From Bacillus aerolatus (GTDB taxonomy: Bacteria; Bacillota; Bacilli; Bacillales; Domibacillaceae), in assembly GCF_009183655.1 (NCBI RefSeq), contig NZ_WEIO01000007.1, positions 62,001-126,000 on the forward strand: 64,000 nt of DNA, read 5' to 3'. The notes under the pieces are model-generated. The model was given only the letters and a program-made list of their open reading frames with translations, had not been told where the DNA came from and did not search any database. Numbering within the stretch: the first letter of the stretch is position 1; each line of letters begins with the position of its first letter. Below are positions 1-8,502 of the stretch, in pieces. Position numbers and translations under genes: made by a program.

Positions 1-1057
1 GATCTTCCCACTCGGCCGGCAGCTGTGCCGGTGACTTAGGCTGCCAACGGTTCAGCCACTCAGCCGGCAGTGGGCCTGACACGCCCGTTTGACCGGTCAT
101 TGCGAGCCAGATAAGTGACCAAGCCCGCGGCACGACCCTCCATATATCATAGCCGCCTCCGCCGACAGCAATCCAGCGCCCATCACAATACTTATGGGCA
201 ACTTGATGAGCAATTTCCGGAATGCGCCGGTAAATATTCATTGTTGCTGATAAATGAGTAAGTGGATCGTAAAAGTGGGCATCCGCTCCGTTTTGAGTCA
301 AAATAACATCGGGCTTGAAGAAATCGGCGACTTCCCAAATAGCAGTTTCATAGGTTTCAAGCCATGAATCATCTTCTGTAAACGCATCTAAAGGAAAGTT
401 AAAAGAAAAACCGTATCCTTTCCCTTGGCCTCGTTCATTGATGTTTCCTGTACCGGGAAAAAGATAGCGTCCTGTTTCGTGGATGGAAAACGTGCACACA
501 CCCGGATCATCATAAAACGACCATTGCACACCGTCTCCATGATGTGCATCTGTGTCAATGTACAGCACTCGTGCGTTATACTTTTCCTGCACGTATTTAA
601 TGGCGACCGAGCTATCGTTATAAATGCAAAAGCCCGATGCTTTGCCGCGAAAGCCGTGATGAAGGCCGCCGCCTAAATGGAGGGCATGCGCTGCTTTTTC
701 CTGCATCACCCAGTCAGCGGCTGTCAATGTGCCGCCGACGAGAAGAGCGCTGGCCTCGTGCATGCCTTTGAAAATAGGCGTATCTTCTGTTCCGAGGCCG
801 TACCCTTCCGCTGTATCCGCAGACAATTCGCCATTTCCAGCTTTTTGAACGGCTTCTATGTAGGTCGCATCATGAATAAGCTGCAATTCTTTTTTTGAAG
901 CTTCCCGGGGAGGGACAATGTCGCTGTCTTGCAATCCGTTGATTTTTTTTAAAAGATCGATCGTTAACGTGAGCCGGAATTGGTTAAAAGGGTGATGTTC
1001 AGAAAACTTATAAGAAAGCAGCTGGTCCGAATAAACGAATACTGCCTCTTTTTTCAT
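1..1057 (-). CDS. acuC: Acetoin utilization protein AcuC, histone-deacetylase-like (3' end outside window)
   Basis: Zinc-dependent deacetylase of the arginase/HDAC fold. In B. subtilis AcuC removes the acetyl group that AcuA puts on acetyl-CoA synthetase and so reactivates it. Translation from the ATG at 1057 shows the family's paired histidines (GGGLHHGF, about residues 129-136), the metal-binding motif DTDAHHGDG, and a late GGGGYD. About 352 residues are present, against roughly 388 expected, so only the C-terminus is missing off the left edge. The start overlaps the acuB stop by 4 bp (ATGA), so translation of the two is probably coupled. Last gene of acuABC. Confidence 0.95.
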   Translation of the reverse strand, partial: MKKEAVFVYSDQLLSYKFSEHHPFNQFRLTLTIDLLKKINGLQDSDIVPPREASKKELQLIHDATYIEAVQKAGNGELSADTAEGYGLGTEDTPIFKGMHEASALLVGGTLTAADWVMQEKAAHALHLGGGLHHGFRGKASGFCIYNDSSVAIKYVQEKYNARVLYIDTDAHHGDGVQWSFYDDPGVCTFSIHETGRYLFPGTGNINERGQGKGYGFSFNFPLDAFTEDDSWLETYETAIWEVADFFKPDVILTQNGADAHFYDPLTHLSATMNIYRRIPEIAHQVAHKYCDGRWIAVGGGGYDIWRVVPRAWSLIWLAMTGQTGVSGPLPAEWLNRWQPKSPAQLPAEWED

Positions 1058-1701
1058 GAGGACATGCCTGGCATGTTCGGCCACAGCACAATATGCCCTT
1101 CCTTTTTTAAGTCGTCAATCACCCCGATAGGGTTCATAATCCGCACTCGAAACACAACAATTTTCGAATTGTCATCTTCTTTATCCGGATACACAAAGAC
1201 GCTGTGGATATTCGCGCGCCGCTTATTCAAAATGCTGACCACTTCAAACAATTCCCCCGGTTTGTTCGGCATTTTAATTTCAATGCGAGAGCCTGGCTGG
1301 TTAGCCCCAGTGAGTTCAACGAACGTATGAAGCACATCTGTTTCCGTGACAATGCCGACAATTTCTCCGCCTTGAACGACCGGCATGCAGCCGATGTCAT
1401 GCTCATAAAAAGTAGCAGCAATATCTTCCACAAAGTCGAGCGGATGGCCAGTAACTACATCCCTCTCCATGATCATGGAGAGGGGTTTACCCAGTTCCTC
1501 GTCGCTCAAATCTTTTTGTAAAATGGACGGCGTGGAATCTTTTACGTCGCGGTCTGTGACAATGCCGACAAGTGTGCCTTCTTGATCAACGATCGGCACG
1601 TGGCGAATTTTTTTGTCTCTAAATAATTGCAAAGCTGTACCGATTTTGTCATCCGGAGACAGCGTATGTACTTTACGCTGCATAATTTCTTCCACTATCA
1701 T
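1054..1701 (-). CDS. acuB: AcuB, CBS-pair plus ACT domain protein
   Basis: A 215-residue cytoplasmic protein of the acetoin/acetate utilization operon. Two CBS motifs cover about residues 1-130 (HTLSPDDKIGTALQLF, then GIVTDRDV and later GIVTETDV), followed by an ACT-like domain near residues 140-210 (RIEIKMPNKPGELFEV). CBS pairs bind adenine nucleotides and ACT domains bind small ligands, so a sensory role is likely, but the biochemical activity is not established. Length matches B. subtilis AcuB. The start has a good AAGGGGGA ribosome site; acuA ends 17 bp upstream and acuC overlaps by 4 bp. Confidence 0.93.
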   Translation of the reverse strand: MIVEEIMQRKVHTLSPDDKIGTALQLFRDKKIRHVPIVDQEGTLVGIVTDRDVKDSTPSILQKDLSDEELGKPLSMIMERDVVTGHPLDFVEDIAATFYEHDIGCMPVVQGGEIVGIVTETDVLHTFVELTGANQPGSRIEIKMPNKPGELFEVVSILNKRRANIHSVFVYPDKEDDNSKIVVFRVRIMNPIGVIDDLKKEGHIVLWPNMPGMSS

Positions 1702-1718
1702 TTGTTCGTCCCCCTTTG

Positions 1719-2351
1719 TTAATACATAAAGCGATTCATGAAACGGATTTGATCAAAACGCTGAATCGATTCTTGATCAACGTTTTTTCCGATGCGCACC
1801 ATAAGGCAGTTCGCCGGATGTGAGCTGATTTCCGGATCATCCGTTGCAAACCAGACAAGTCCGCCGGCGTTCATCATTTTCTCCATGACTTTTCGGTATT
1901 CCCATACATTCAGCCCAGTCCCCTTTAAATCCCAGTGCCAATAGTATTCCGTCGTAATAATAATATAGTTTTCCATAAATTCATCGAGCATGGACAGCTT
2001 AATCATATTTTTGCCGAGATGAGCGCCGCGGTAAGCGGGCGCGACTTCAACGGCCCCGAGTTCAATCAAATTATCAAGCTTCGCTTCCGACCATCTTTCC
2101 AGCGGATCAGGATAAAGATACGTCACATAGCCGACAACAACATCGCCGCTGCGGGCAATAATAATACGACCATCGGGAAGACCAGCGATTTCGACGATCG
2201 CTTTGTGCTGCTGTTCCGGCGGACGGAAAGCCACCAGTCCTTCATGAAATGTCATGGCAGCCAATGTCTCTGAAGGAATCGGCCCTTCAATAATGACTGC
2301 TCCTTCTGGAGTGTCCACTTCCTGCGAATGATATTTTTTAATATGTTCCAT
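1719..2351 (-). CDS. acuA: AcuA, GNAT protein N-acetyltransferase acting on acetyl-CoA synthetase
   Basis: GNAT-fold acetyltransferase that, in B. subtilis, acetylates and inactivates AcsA at a conserved lysine; AcuC reverses this. The GNAT core is visible around residues 80-140, with the acetyl-CoA-binding turn APAYRGAHLGKNM. I chose the start at 2351 (MEHIKKYHS) because a GGCGGTG ribosome site lies just upstream and it gives the 210-residue family length; a longer start at 2402 would add 17 unlikely residues. First gene of acuABC, divergent from its substrate gene acsA. A cre-like site sits upstream. Confidence 0.93.
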   Translation of the reverse strand: MEHIKKYHSQEVDTPEGAVIIEGPIPSETLAAMTFHEGLVAFRPPEQQHKAIVEIAGLPDGRIIIARSGDVVVGYVTYLYPDPLERWSEAKLDNLIELGAVEVAPAYRGAHLGKNMIKLSMLDEFMENYIIITTEYYWHWDLKGTGLNVWEYRKVMEKMMNAGGLVWFATDDPEISSHPANCLMVRIGKNVDQESIQRFDQIRFMNRFMY

Positions 2352-2379
2352 TAATTCACCGCCTTCATTCCATATATGT

Positions 2380-2385
2380 ATTATA
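2380..2385 (-). promoter_or_regulatory. Candidate -10 box of the acuABC promoter
   Basis: On the minus strand this reads TATAAT, about 30 bp before the acuA start. No good -35 hexamer lies 17 bp upstream; that position overlaps the cre-like site, so activator or repressor dependence is possible. Confidence 0.45.
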
Positions 2386-2401
2386 CCTAATTTGGCATTC
2401 A

Positions 2402-2415
2402 ACGAAGCGTTTTCA
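2402..2415. promoter_or_regulatory. cre-like CcpA site between acuA and acsA
   Basis: Read on the minus strand the site is TGAAAACGCTTCGT. It matches the first ten positions of the catabolite-response consensus and loses the last three. It overlaps the expected -35 region of acuABC. CcpA control of acsA and acuABC is known in B. subtilis, which supports the call. Confidence 0.55.
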
Positions 2416-2477
2416 CTAAATTTTCAGATATGGAATGGGACAAGAAATTGATCACACAAAATAGATTGTTTCAAAAA

Positions 2478-2506
2478 TTGAGAAAAATATAAAATTATTA
2501 TATAAT
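2478..2506 (+). promoter_or_regulatory. SigA promoter of acsA
   Basis: TTGAGA, a 17-bp spacer and a perfect TATAAT. Transcription would start near 2513, about 30 bp before the acsA ATG, which has an AAGGGGGA ribosome site. Confidence 0.75.
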
Positions 2507-2542
2507 AAAAATTGTATTCTTACATAAGGGGGATTCGGTCAT

Positions 2543-4261
2543 ATGAAATTGGAAACGCTGACAGTAAAAGAGGGGAAGTATAATTTAAAAAACTATGAGG
2601 AATTATATGCCTCATTTGATTGGAAAGAAGCTGAAAAACATTTTTCTTGGGCTGAAACTGGCCAGGTGAATATGGCCTATGAGGCAATTGACCGGCATGC
2701 GGAGTCCAGCCGCAAACAAAAAGTCGCACTCTATTACAGAGATGCGGACAGAGATGAAAAATATACATTTGAAGAAATGAAAGAAAATACGAATAAGGCA
2801 GCTAACGTGCTGAAAACATTTGCAGGCGTGGAAAAAGGGGATCGCGTTTTCGTGTTTATGCCGCGCTCGCCGGAATTGTATTTCGCTGTACTCGGAACGA
2901 TTAAAGCAGGAGCGATTGTTGGCCCGCTTTTTGAAGCATTTATGGAAGGCGCTGTTCGCGACCGCCTGGAAGACAGCGGCGCTAAAGTGCTTGTTACTAC
3001 GCCTGAATTGCTCAGCCGCGTGCCTGTCGATGAACTGCCTGATTTAAAAACGATTTTCCTCGTGGGCGACAACGTGCCGGCAGGAGAAAAATACGTGGAT
3101 TTCAACGCAAAAATGAAAGATGCGGATGCTTCTTTTGACATTGAATGGATGAACCTTGATGATGGCATGATTCTTCATTACACATCCGGCTCTACTGGCA
3201 AACCGAAAGGCGTTCTGCACGTACACCGGGCGATGATCCAGCAATACGAGACCGCCAAATGGGTGCTCGACTTGCAGGAAGACGACATTTACTGGTGCAC
3301 AGCCGATCCGGGCTGGATTACGGGCACATCGTACGGCATCTTCGGCCCATGGCTGACAGGTACGACGAATGTCATCGTCGGCGGCCGTTTCAAGCCGGAA
3401 AATTGGTATCAAACGATTGAAGATTACAAGATTACTGTCTGGTACAGTGCACCGACTGCTTTCCGTATGTTGGCGGGTGCCGGAGATGAAATTGTGAAGA
3501 AATTTGATTTAAGCTCTCTTCGTCACATTGTAAGTGTCGGGGAGCCGCTCAATCCGGAAGTTATCCGGTGGGGCGCGAAAGTATTTGACCGCCGCATTCA
3601 TGATACGTGGTGGATGACTGAGACAGGGGCGCTTGTCATTTGTAACTATCCGGCGATGGATATTCGACCGGGTTCCATGGGTAAACCGGTTCCAGGAGTG
3701 AAAGCGGCGATTGTGGATGATCAAGGAAATGAATTGCCGCCAAACCGAATGGGCAACCTCGCCATTAAAAAAGGCTGGCCGGCAATGATGGCCGCTGTTT
3801 GGAACAACCCGGAAAAATATGAATCTTACTTTATGCCGGGTGACTGGTATGTGTCCGGAGATTCTGCTTATATGGATGAAGATGGATATTTCTGGTTCCA
3901 AGGCCGTGTCGATGACGTGATCATGACAGCAGGTGAGCGAGTAGGTCCATTTGAAGTCGAAAGCAAACTTGTGGAGCACCCGGCTATTACAGAAGCGGGT
4001 GTTATCGGCAAACCGGATCCGGTCCGCGGGGAAATTATTAAAGCATTCATCGCGCTTCGCGAAGGATATGAAGCGACAGATGAATTAAAAGAAGAAATCC
4101 GCCAGTTCGTGAAAAATGGCCTTGCCGCCCATGCTGCACCGCGCGAAATTGAATTCCGCGACAAGCTGCCAAAAACACGCAGCGGAAAAATTATGCGCCG
4201 CGTCTTAAAAGCGTGGGAGCTTGATCTTCCAACTGGCGATTTGTCCACGATGGAAGACTAA
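2543..4261 (+). CDS. acsA: Acetyl-CoA synthetase AcsA
   Basis: Makes acetyl-CoA from acetate, ATP and CoA through an acetyl-AMP intermediate; cytosolic ANL-superfamily enzyme. The 572-residue protein shows the AMP-binding P-loop YTSGSTGKPKGV (near residue 213), the WWMTETG motif, the hinge region VSGDSAYMDEDGYFWF and the C-terminal LPKTRSGKIMRR. The lysine of SGKIMRR falls at residue 549, the position acetylated by AcuA in B. subtilis, so the adjacent acuA and acuC genes probably control this enzyme. Own SigA promoter upstream and a strong terminator directly after the stop: monocistronic. Confidence 0.97.
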   Translation: MKLETLTVKEGKYNLKNYEELYASFDWKEAEKHFSWAETGQVNMAYEAIDRHAESSRKQKVALYYRDADRDEKYTFEEMKENTNKAANVLKTFAGVEKGDRVFVFMPRSPELYFAVLGTIKAGAIVGPLFEAFMEGAVRDRLEDSGAKVLVTTPELLSRVPVDELPDLKTIFLVGDNVPAGEKYVDFNAKMKDADASFDIEWMNLDDGMILHYTSGSTGKPKGVLHVHRAMIQQYETAKWVLDLQEDDIYWCTADPGWITGTSYGIFGPWLTGTTNVIVGGRFKPENWYQTIEDYKITVWYSAPTAFRMLAGAGDEIVKKFDLSSLRHIVSVGEPLNPEVIRWGAKVFDRRIHDTWWMTETGALVICNYPAMDIRPGSMGKPVPGVKAAIVDDQGNELPPNRMGNLAIKKGWPAMMAAVWNNPEKYESYFMPGDWYVSGDSAYMDEDGYFWFQGRVDDVIMTAGERVGPFEVESKLVEHPAITEAGVIGKPDPVRGEIIKAFIALREGYEATDELKEEIRQFVKNGLAAHAAPREIEFRDKLPKTRSGKIMRRVLKAWELDLPTGDLSTMED

Positions 4262-4273
4262 TGAAGTGATATG

Positions 4274-4310
4274 CCCTTGAGAAAAGAAAGACTTTTCTCA
4301 AGGGTTTTTT
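4274..4310 (+). terminator. Rho-independent terminator of acsA
   Basis: A 13-bp perfect stem (CCCTTGAGAAAAG with its complement), a short loop and a run of six T. Confidence 0.93.
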
Positions 4311-4373
4311 AATATAGGCTGTTTTCTAAAAGATTATTGTTTTTGTAGTATATTCTTATGGAAAAAAGTGTAG

Positions 4374-4520
4374 CAAAAGGGTTGATTGGAGCGGAAGGTG
4401 TGAGACTCCTGCGGGATTAGCGGGACAGGTGAGACCCCGCAGGAGCAAGGTGACGAGGAGGCTCACCGCCCGCCCCGCGGAAAGCGAGCATCGTGGAGCG
4501 GAAATCAACCAACCCCTTTC
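4374..4520. repeat. 147-bp GC-rich palindromic intergenic element
   Basis: The ends AAAGGGTTGATT and AATCAACC...CCCTTTC are inverted repeats, and the interior also pairs imperfectly (ACTCCTGCGGGA against CCCCGCAGGAG; AGCGGAA near both ends). It sits in an A+T-rich intergenic stretch and contains no gene. From memory, very similar palindromic units are scattered through many Bacillus genomes; I cannot search for them here. Function unknown; a non-autonomous mobile element or a structured RNA are both possible. Confidence 0.75.
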
Positions 4521-4580
4521 CAATAGCAACAAAGTTTACGAAAATAGCTTTAATATAAGAAAGTATAAAATTTCACTCTG

Positions 4581-4610
4581 CCACAGATCTTGATACTGTG
4601 GTATTTTTTT
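4581..4610 (+). terminator. Possible weak terminator upstream of citS
   Basis: CCACAG and CTGTGG pair across a 9-nt loop, followed by TATTTTTTT. The stem is only six pairs. No gene runs into it, so it may be a relic or may end read-through from acsA. Confidence 0.4.
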
Positions 4611-4708
4611 ATACTCTAAGAAGATTAGAGGAAAGGTGTACTCTATAAATTAATATATGGAAATGCTATGATCAAAGGGAAAGTTACTTTTAAAAAGGGT
4701 TAAAAACA

Positions 4709-6310
4709 ATGAACAAATTAAAAAAGATCCCATTACAAACAAAAATATTAGGACTAATTAGTACGTTAATTCTTTTAATCATTATTCTTCTTGCAAGCAT
4801 ATTTGCTTACTTACAATCTGTTGACACAAGGAACCAAGTGAAACAATTAGCTTTGCAGTCAGCTAAGACGATTTCTCTCATGCCCGAGCTTAGGGAGGCA
4901 ATTGAAAAAAAAGATTTAGAAGCCCATTTTCGGCCAATTGCTGAGCAAGTAAAAGATCAGGTGAATGCGGCAAATATTATCATCGAAAATCGTGAGGAGA
5001 TCATTTATTCGCACGCAAATCCAAGCCAAATTGGTAAGAAGAATGTAGACCACACAAATTATCATGCGTTAATTTTTGGCGGATCTAATAACTTTGAAGC
5101 AGAACGAGAGCAGGGCTCAGTTTTAATTGGGAAGGTTCCTATTATTGCAGACTATGGAGAGTATACTCGAGTGATTGGCACGGTATCTGTTGAATTTTTG
5201 GAAAGAGACATTTATCAAAATATATATAGTAGAATTAAAACTATTGTTATTGCATCATTGATTGTTTTGCTTTTAGGAATCATTGGTGGTATTTTTCTAA
5301 CAAAAAGTATTAGAAAAGATACAATGGGGCTGGAACCACATGAAATTTCTTCATTATATAGGGAAAGAAGTGCCATTCTTTTATCAGTCAAAGAAGGAAT
5401 TATAGCTATTGATCAAAATGGCTTATTAACTTTAATCAACCATTCCGCAAAGTCCATGTTGAATCTTAAGGATGAAGACTTTATAGGTCAGCACGTCAAT
5501 CATGTTCTGCAAAATATAAAAATAGATGATGTGTTACAGACAGGAAAAACGATTCATAATGTCGAGGTCTTGATTAACGAAAAGGTGTTTATCTTTAATT
5601 TAATCCCCATCATTGAAAATGAACATGTTGTAGGTGTCGTTTCTAGTTTCCGGGATAAAACAGAATTAAAAAAGCTTATTGATACAATATCGGAGGTTCG
5701 TGATTATTCAGAGGGGCTTCGTGCGCAAACACATGAGTACGCCAATAAATTATATTTGTTATCAGGATTATTACAATTAGAACGATATGAGGATGCATTT
5801 GAATTTATCCAAAAAGAGTCTGCCATTCATCAGCATCGAAACCGGATATTATTTAATCAAATTCATGATGCAAATGTTCAAGCTATTTTATTAGGGAAAC
5901 TTGGAAAGGCATCAGAAAAGAAAATTATCCTTGAAATTGATGCCGATAGTTATGCAGATCCCTTACCAAGTCATATAGAGGTAACAGATATTATTACAAT
6001 TATCGGAAATCTTATCGATAATGCGTTTGATGCAGTCGCACATCAGAAAGAGAAAAAAGTGACTTTTTCAATTACGGGAATTGGAAACGATATCATTATA
6101 GAAGTAACAGATAACGGAAAAGGAATTTCTGAGGACGTGTTACATTCTTTGTTTTCTTTAGGATCCTCCTCTAAGGGGAAAAATAGAGGGTATGGCCTAT
6201 TCAATGTTAAACGCATTGTAGAATCATTAGGCGGAACAATTGAAGTGAATAATGAAAAAAATGGAGGGGCCATTTTTACAGTATACCTTCCAAAAAAGGT
6301 GTTGGAATAG
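4709..6310 (+). CDS. citS: CitS-like sensor histidine kinase (CitA/DcuS family)
   Basis: Membrane sensor kinase of the family that detects citrate, malate or fumarate outside the cell. Layout: TM helix about residues 12-34, an extracytoplasmic PDC-type sensor domain to about 170, a second TM (IVIASLIVLLLGIIGG), a PAS domain about 215-320, then a short Spo0B-like dimerisation region with phospho-acceptor His342 in RAQTHEYANKL, and an ATPase domain (NLIDNAFDAV; DNGKGI; GYGLF). The next gene is its response regulator, and the order kinase, regulator, TctC, CitM mirrors the B. subtilis citS-citT-yflP-citM locus, so citrate is the likeliest signal. Ligand specificity is inferred. Confidence 0.85.
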   Translation: MNKLKKIPLQTKILGLISTLILLIIILLASIFAYLQSVDTRNQVKQLALQSAKTISLMPELREAIEKKDLEAHFRPIAEQVKDQVNAANIIIENREEIIYSHANPSQIGKKNVDHTNYHALIFGGSNNFEAEREQGSVLIGKVPIIADYGEYTRVIGTVSVEFLERDIYQNIYSRIKTIVIASLIVLLLGIIGGIFLTKSIRKDTMGLEPHEISSLYRERSAILLSVKEGIIAIDQNGLLTLINHSAKSMLNLKDEDFIGQHVNHVLQNIKIDDVLQTGKTIHNVEVLINEKVFIFNLIPIIENEHVVGVVSSFRDKTELKKLIDTISEVRDYSEGLRAQTHEYANKLYLLSGLLQLERYEDAFEFIQKESAIHQHRNRILFNQIHDANVQAILLGKLGKASEKKIILEIDADSYADPLPSHIEVTDIITIIGNLIDNAFDAVAHQKEKKVTFSITGIGNDIIIEVTDNGKGISEDVLHSLFSLGSSSKGKNRGYGLFNVKRIVESLGGTIEVNNEKNGGAIFTVYLPKKVLE

Positions 6311-6328
6311 CGTAAGGAGAGGAACAAA

Positions 6329-7006
6329 ATGATTAAGGTTGTAATAGCAGAGGACGATTTTCGAATTGCCCAAGTACAAGAACAGTTTTTACAAAAGCTG
6401 ACGGGTGTAAAACTCGTTGGGAAGGCTCTAAATGCGAAAGAAACAATGCAAATTCTAGGTGAATGTGAAGTTGATTTGCTTTTACTAGATATCTATATGC
6501 CTGATGAACTTGGTACAGATTTATTATCAAAAATTAGAGAGAATTATCCAACGGTTGATATTATTATGGTGACTGCTGCAACGGAAAGAACGATGCTAGA
6601 AACAGCTATTAGGTATGGGGTATGTAACTATTTATTGAAGCCAGTAACAATGGAGAAATTTGTTGAAACAATTGAAGATTATAAAAAGAAGAAAAAATTA
6701 CTCAGTAATAGTGAAGAGGTGGATCAGACATTGATTGATCGATATTTTGGCATCTCTAATCAATCAACAATAAGTCAAAAAGATCTCCCTACAGGTATTG
6801 ACCGCCACACTTTAAAGAAAGTGAAAAAAGTGATGGAAGAACTTAGAGGCGGCATTTCCATCGAGGAAATGGGTGAAAAGATAGGAGCATCCAGAACAAC
6901 GGCAAGAAGGTATTTAGAGTATCTCGTTTCGATAAATATCTGTACGGCAAAACACGAATATGGAATTGTAGGAAGGCCTGAGAGGAAGTATTACTGTATA
7001 GAATAA
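6329..7006 (+). CDS. citT: CitT-like response regulator
   Basis: A 225-residue two-component regulator. The receiver domain (residues 1-120) has the acidic pocket AEDD, phospho-acceptor Asp54 in LLLLDIYMPD and the conserved lysine in LLKPVT. The C-terminal part (about 150-220, SIEEMGEKIGASRTTARRY) is a helix-turn-helix of the CitB/DcuR/MalR type. It lies 18 bp after citS and is co-transcribed. In B. subtilis CitT activates citM by binding A/T-rich DNA upstream; the paired A/T-rich repeats at 8019 and 9831 are candidate targets. Confidence 0.87.
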   Translation: MIKVVIAEDDFRIAQVQEQFLQKLTGVKLVGKALNAKETMQILGECEVDLLLLDIYMPDELGTDLLSKIRENYPTVDIIMVTAATERTMLETAIRYGVCNYLLKPVTMEKFVETIEDYKKKKKLLSNSEEVDQTLIDRYFGISNQSTISQKDLPTGIDRHTLKKVKKVMEELRGGISIEEMGEKIGASRTTARRYLEYLVSINICTAKHEYGIVGRPERKYYCIE

Positions 7007-7023
7007 CAAGGAAGATTCAATAA

Positions 7024-8010
7024 GTGAACGGGGTACGAACAATGGGAAAAAAAATGATTGTCGTTTTCACACTTTTTGTCATGCTTTTCGCCGGATGTTC
7101 ACTAAAAGAGAAACAGGAAGCGATTACGGATGAAGTAACGATTATTGCTCCAAGCTCTACTGGTGGAGGATGGGACATAACAGCCCGAGCGATACAAGAC
7201 ATTTTAATGAGTGAAAACTTAATTGATGAGGATATTCGTGTACTTAATAAAATTGGAGCTGGCGGAGAGTTAGGCTGGAAATATACACAACAGCAAAAAG
7301 ATCATGTATTAGCTATGAATTCAAGCCTGCTCATTACCAACCACTTATTAGGCCAAAGTAAGATCACTTATAAAGATTTTACACCAATCGCCACTTTGGC
7401 TACAGAATGGGAGGTTGTGATTGTTTCGAAAGATTCAAGCATAAGCAGTGCAAAAAGCTTAATGGAAAATCTGAAAGAAACACCTCATGCTTATAAAATC
7501 GGTGTTTCCCCAAGATTAGGGAATGACGATCAGCTCTCTTTCGTATTAGCGGGCAAACAAGCTGGAGTGCAACCTGAAGAACTTGACTTTTTTGTATATG
7601 AAAATAGCGGCCAAGTAGTTGATGCATTATTGAAAAAGCAAATAGATGTTGCGACAATGACTTTATCAGAGGCTAAAAAATATTATGATTTAAATCAAGT
7701 AAAACTGCTCGTGATCTCATCTGATGAAAGATTAAAAGAACTTCCTGAAATCCCGACATGGTCAGAAGAAGGAATTGAGTTAGTCTTTGAACATTGGCGC
7801 GGTATTATGGGACCGCCTAATATGACGAAAGATGAAATTCAATTTTGGGACAGGACGATTGAAAAAATGGTGAGAACAAAAAAATGGGAACAAACGCTGC
7901 AGAAGTATATGTGGAAAGATTTTTATAAGAACAGCAATGAAACTTCTAAATTTCTTGAAGAGCAGAGCAAGATGTATGAGACATTAATGAGGGCTTACAG
8001 AGAAGACTAG
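7024..8010 (+). CDS. yflP: TctC/YflP-type extracytoplasmic solute-binding lipoprotein
   Basis: A 328-residue binding protein of the tripartite tricarboxylate receptor family (Bug fold). It starts with a lipoprotein signal, FVMLFAGCS, so it should be anchored outside the membrane through the lipobox cysteine. The family core VTIIAPSSTGGGWDITARA follows. No TctA or TctB membrane gene is present, so it may deliver citrate to the CitS sensor rather than to a transporter; that is inference from the gene order shared with B. subtilis. The start could also be the ATG at 7042 (MGKKMIVV); the GTG at 7024 has the better-spaced AAGGAAG. Confidence 0.85.
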   Translation: MNGVRTMGKKMIVVFTLFVMLFAGCSLKEKQEAITDEVTIIAPSSTGGGWDITARAIQDILMSENLIDEDIRVLNKIGAGGELGWKYTQQQKDHVLAMNSSLLITNHLLGQSKITYKDFTPIATLATEWEVVIVSKDSSISSAKSLMENLKETPHAYKIGVSPRLGNDDQLSFVLAGKQAGVQPEELDFFVYENSGQVVDALLKKQIDVATMTLSEAKKYYDLNQVKLLVISSDERLKELPEIPTWSEEGIELVFEHWRGIMGPPNMTKDEIQFWDRTIEKMVRTKKWEQTLQKYMWKDFYKNSNETSKFLEEQSKMYETLMRAYRED

Positions 8011-8018
8011 TAACTCTT

Positions 8019-8057
8019 GAACAAAATAAACAAAATAATTTAAATGGATTTAATAAA
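8019..8057 (+). promoter_or_regulatory. Candidate CitT operator, copy 1
   Basis: GAACAAAAT, one base, AACAAAAT, twelve bases, then TTTAATAAA. The identical words with identical spacing occur upstream of citM at 9831-9869. This copy is 138 bp before the 52-residue gene; the other is 126 bp before citM. A shared operator for the CitT-like regulator is the simplest reading. Confidence 0.6.
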
Positions 8058-8194
8058 ATAATTTTTCTTATTATTTACTTCCTATTATGATGGTTATATG
8101 ATATTGGCAAAAGTATACGACAGCTACTTTAGACCGCATCTAGATACTTCTTCTACAACGTTACTTTTTAATATACTATTGGGGGAACGAATAA

Positions 8195-8353
8195 ATGTGG
8201 GTAATAACTGTTTATACGGGTGAAGGCAGTATTAAAATGTTTGAATTTGAGGATGAAAAAGAGGCAAAAGAATCCATTCAAAAGATAAAAGGCAGTAAAA
8301 TTCTCTCGCATGTTGTCTATTTTAACGATCATTTTGTAGAAGCTGTTATTTAA
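8195..8353 (+). CDS. Small protein of unknown function (52 aa) in the citrate locus
   Basis: Starts with MWVITVYTGEG and ends with VVYFNDHFVEAVI. It has a strong GGGGGA ribosome site seven bases before ATG and no signal peptide or membrane helix. The composition suggests a compact soluble beta-alpha-beta fold: two short hydrophobic strands around an acidic, lysine-rich helix (EDEKEAKESIQKIKG). The gene has its own upstream region carrying the putative CitT operator, and a long hairpin follows. I do not recognise a family and assign no function. Expression with the citrate genes is inferred from the shared operator. Confidence 0.65.
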   Translation: MWVITVYTGEGSIKMFEFEDEKEAKESIQKIKGSKILSHVVYFNDHFVEAVI

Positions 8354-8369
8354 TAGGAATGATATTATT

Positions 8370-8467
8370 ACGAGGTTGGCTCAAGAGTAGATGTGTTAAC
8401 AGCTCCGCCATTTCATACAAGATGGTCAGGAGTTATGACACGATCCGAGTCAGCCTCGTTTTGTTCG
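8370..8467 (+). terminator. Long nested hairpin, possible terminator of the 52-aa gene
   Basis: The arms ACGAGGTTGGCTC (8370-8382) and GAGTCAGCCTCGT (8447-8459) pair over 13 positions if two G-U pairs are allowed. The 64-base interior holds a second stem (CTCC.CCAT with ATGG...GGAG). A TTTTGTT tail follows. Termination is plausible, but the long loop is unusual. Confidence 0.5.
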
Positions 8468-8502
8468 TAATAAAGAAAGTATAACTTTTTTACTTAGACT
8501 AG

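Noticed and set aside
425-1330. Several plus-strand reading frames of 70-116 residues
   Set aside because: All are antisense to acuC and acuB, which have full family motifs.
6329-7006. Frameshift or degradation in the A+T-rich citS-citT-yflP block
   Set aside because: All three proteins are full length with intact active-site motifs.
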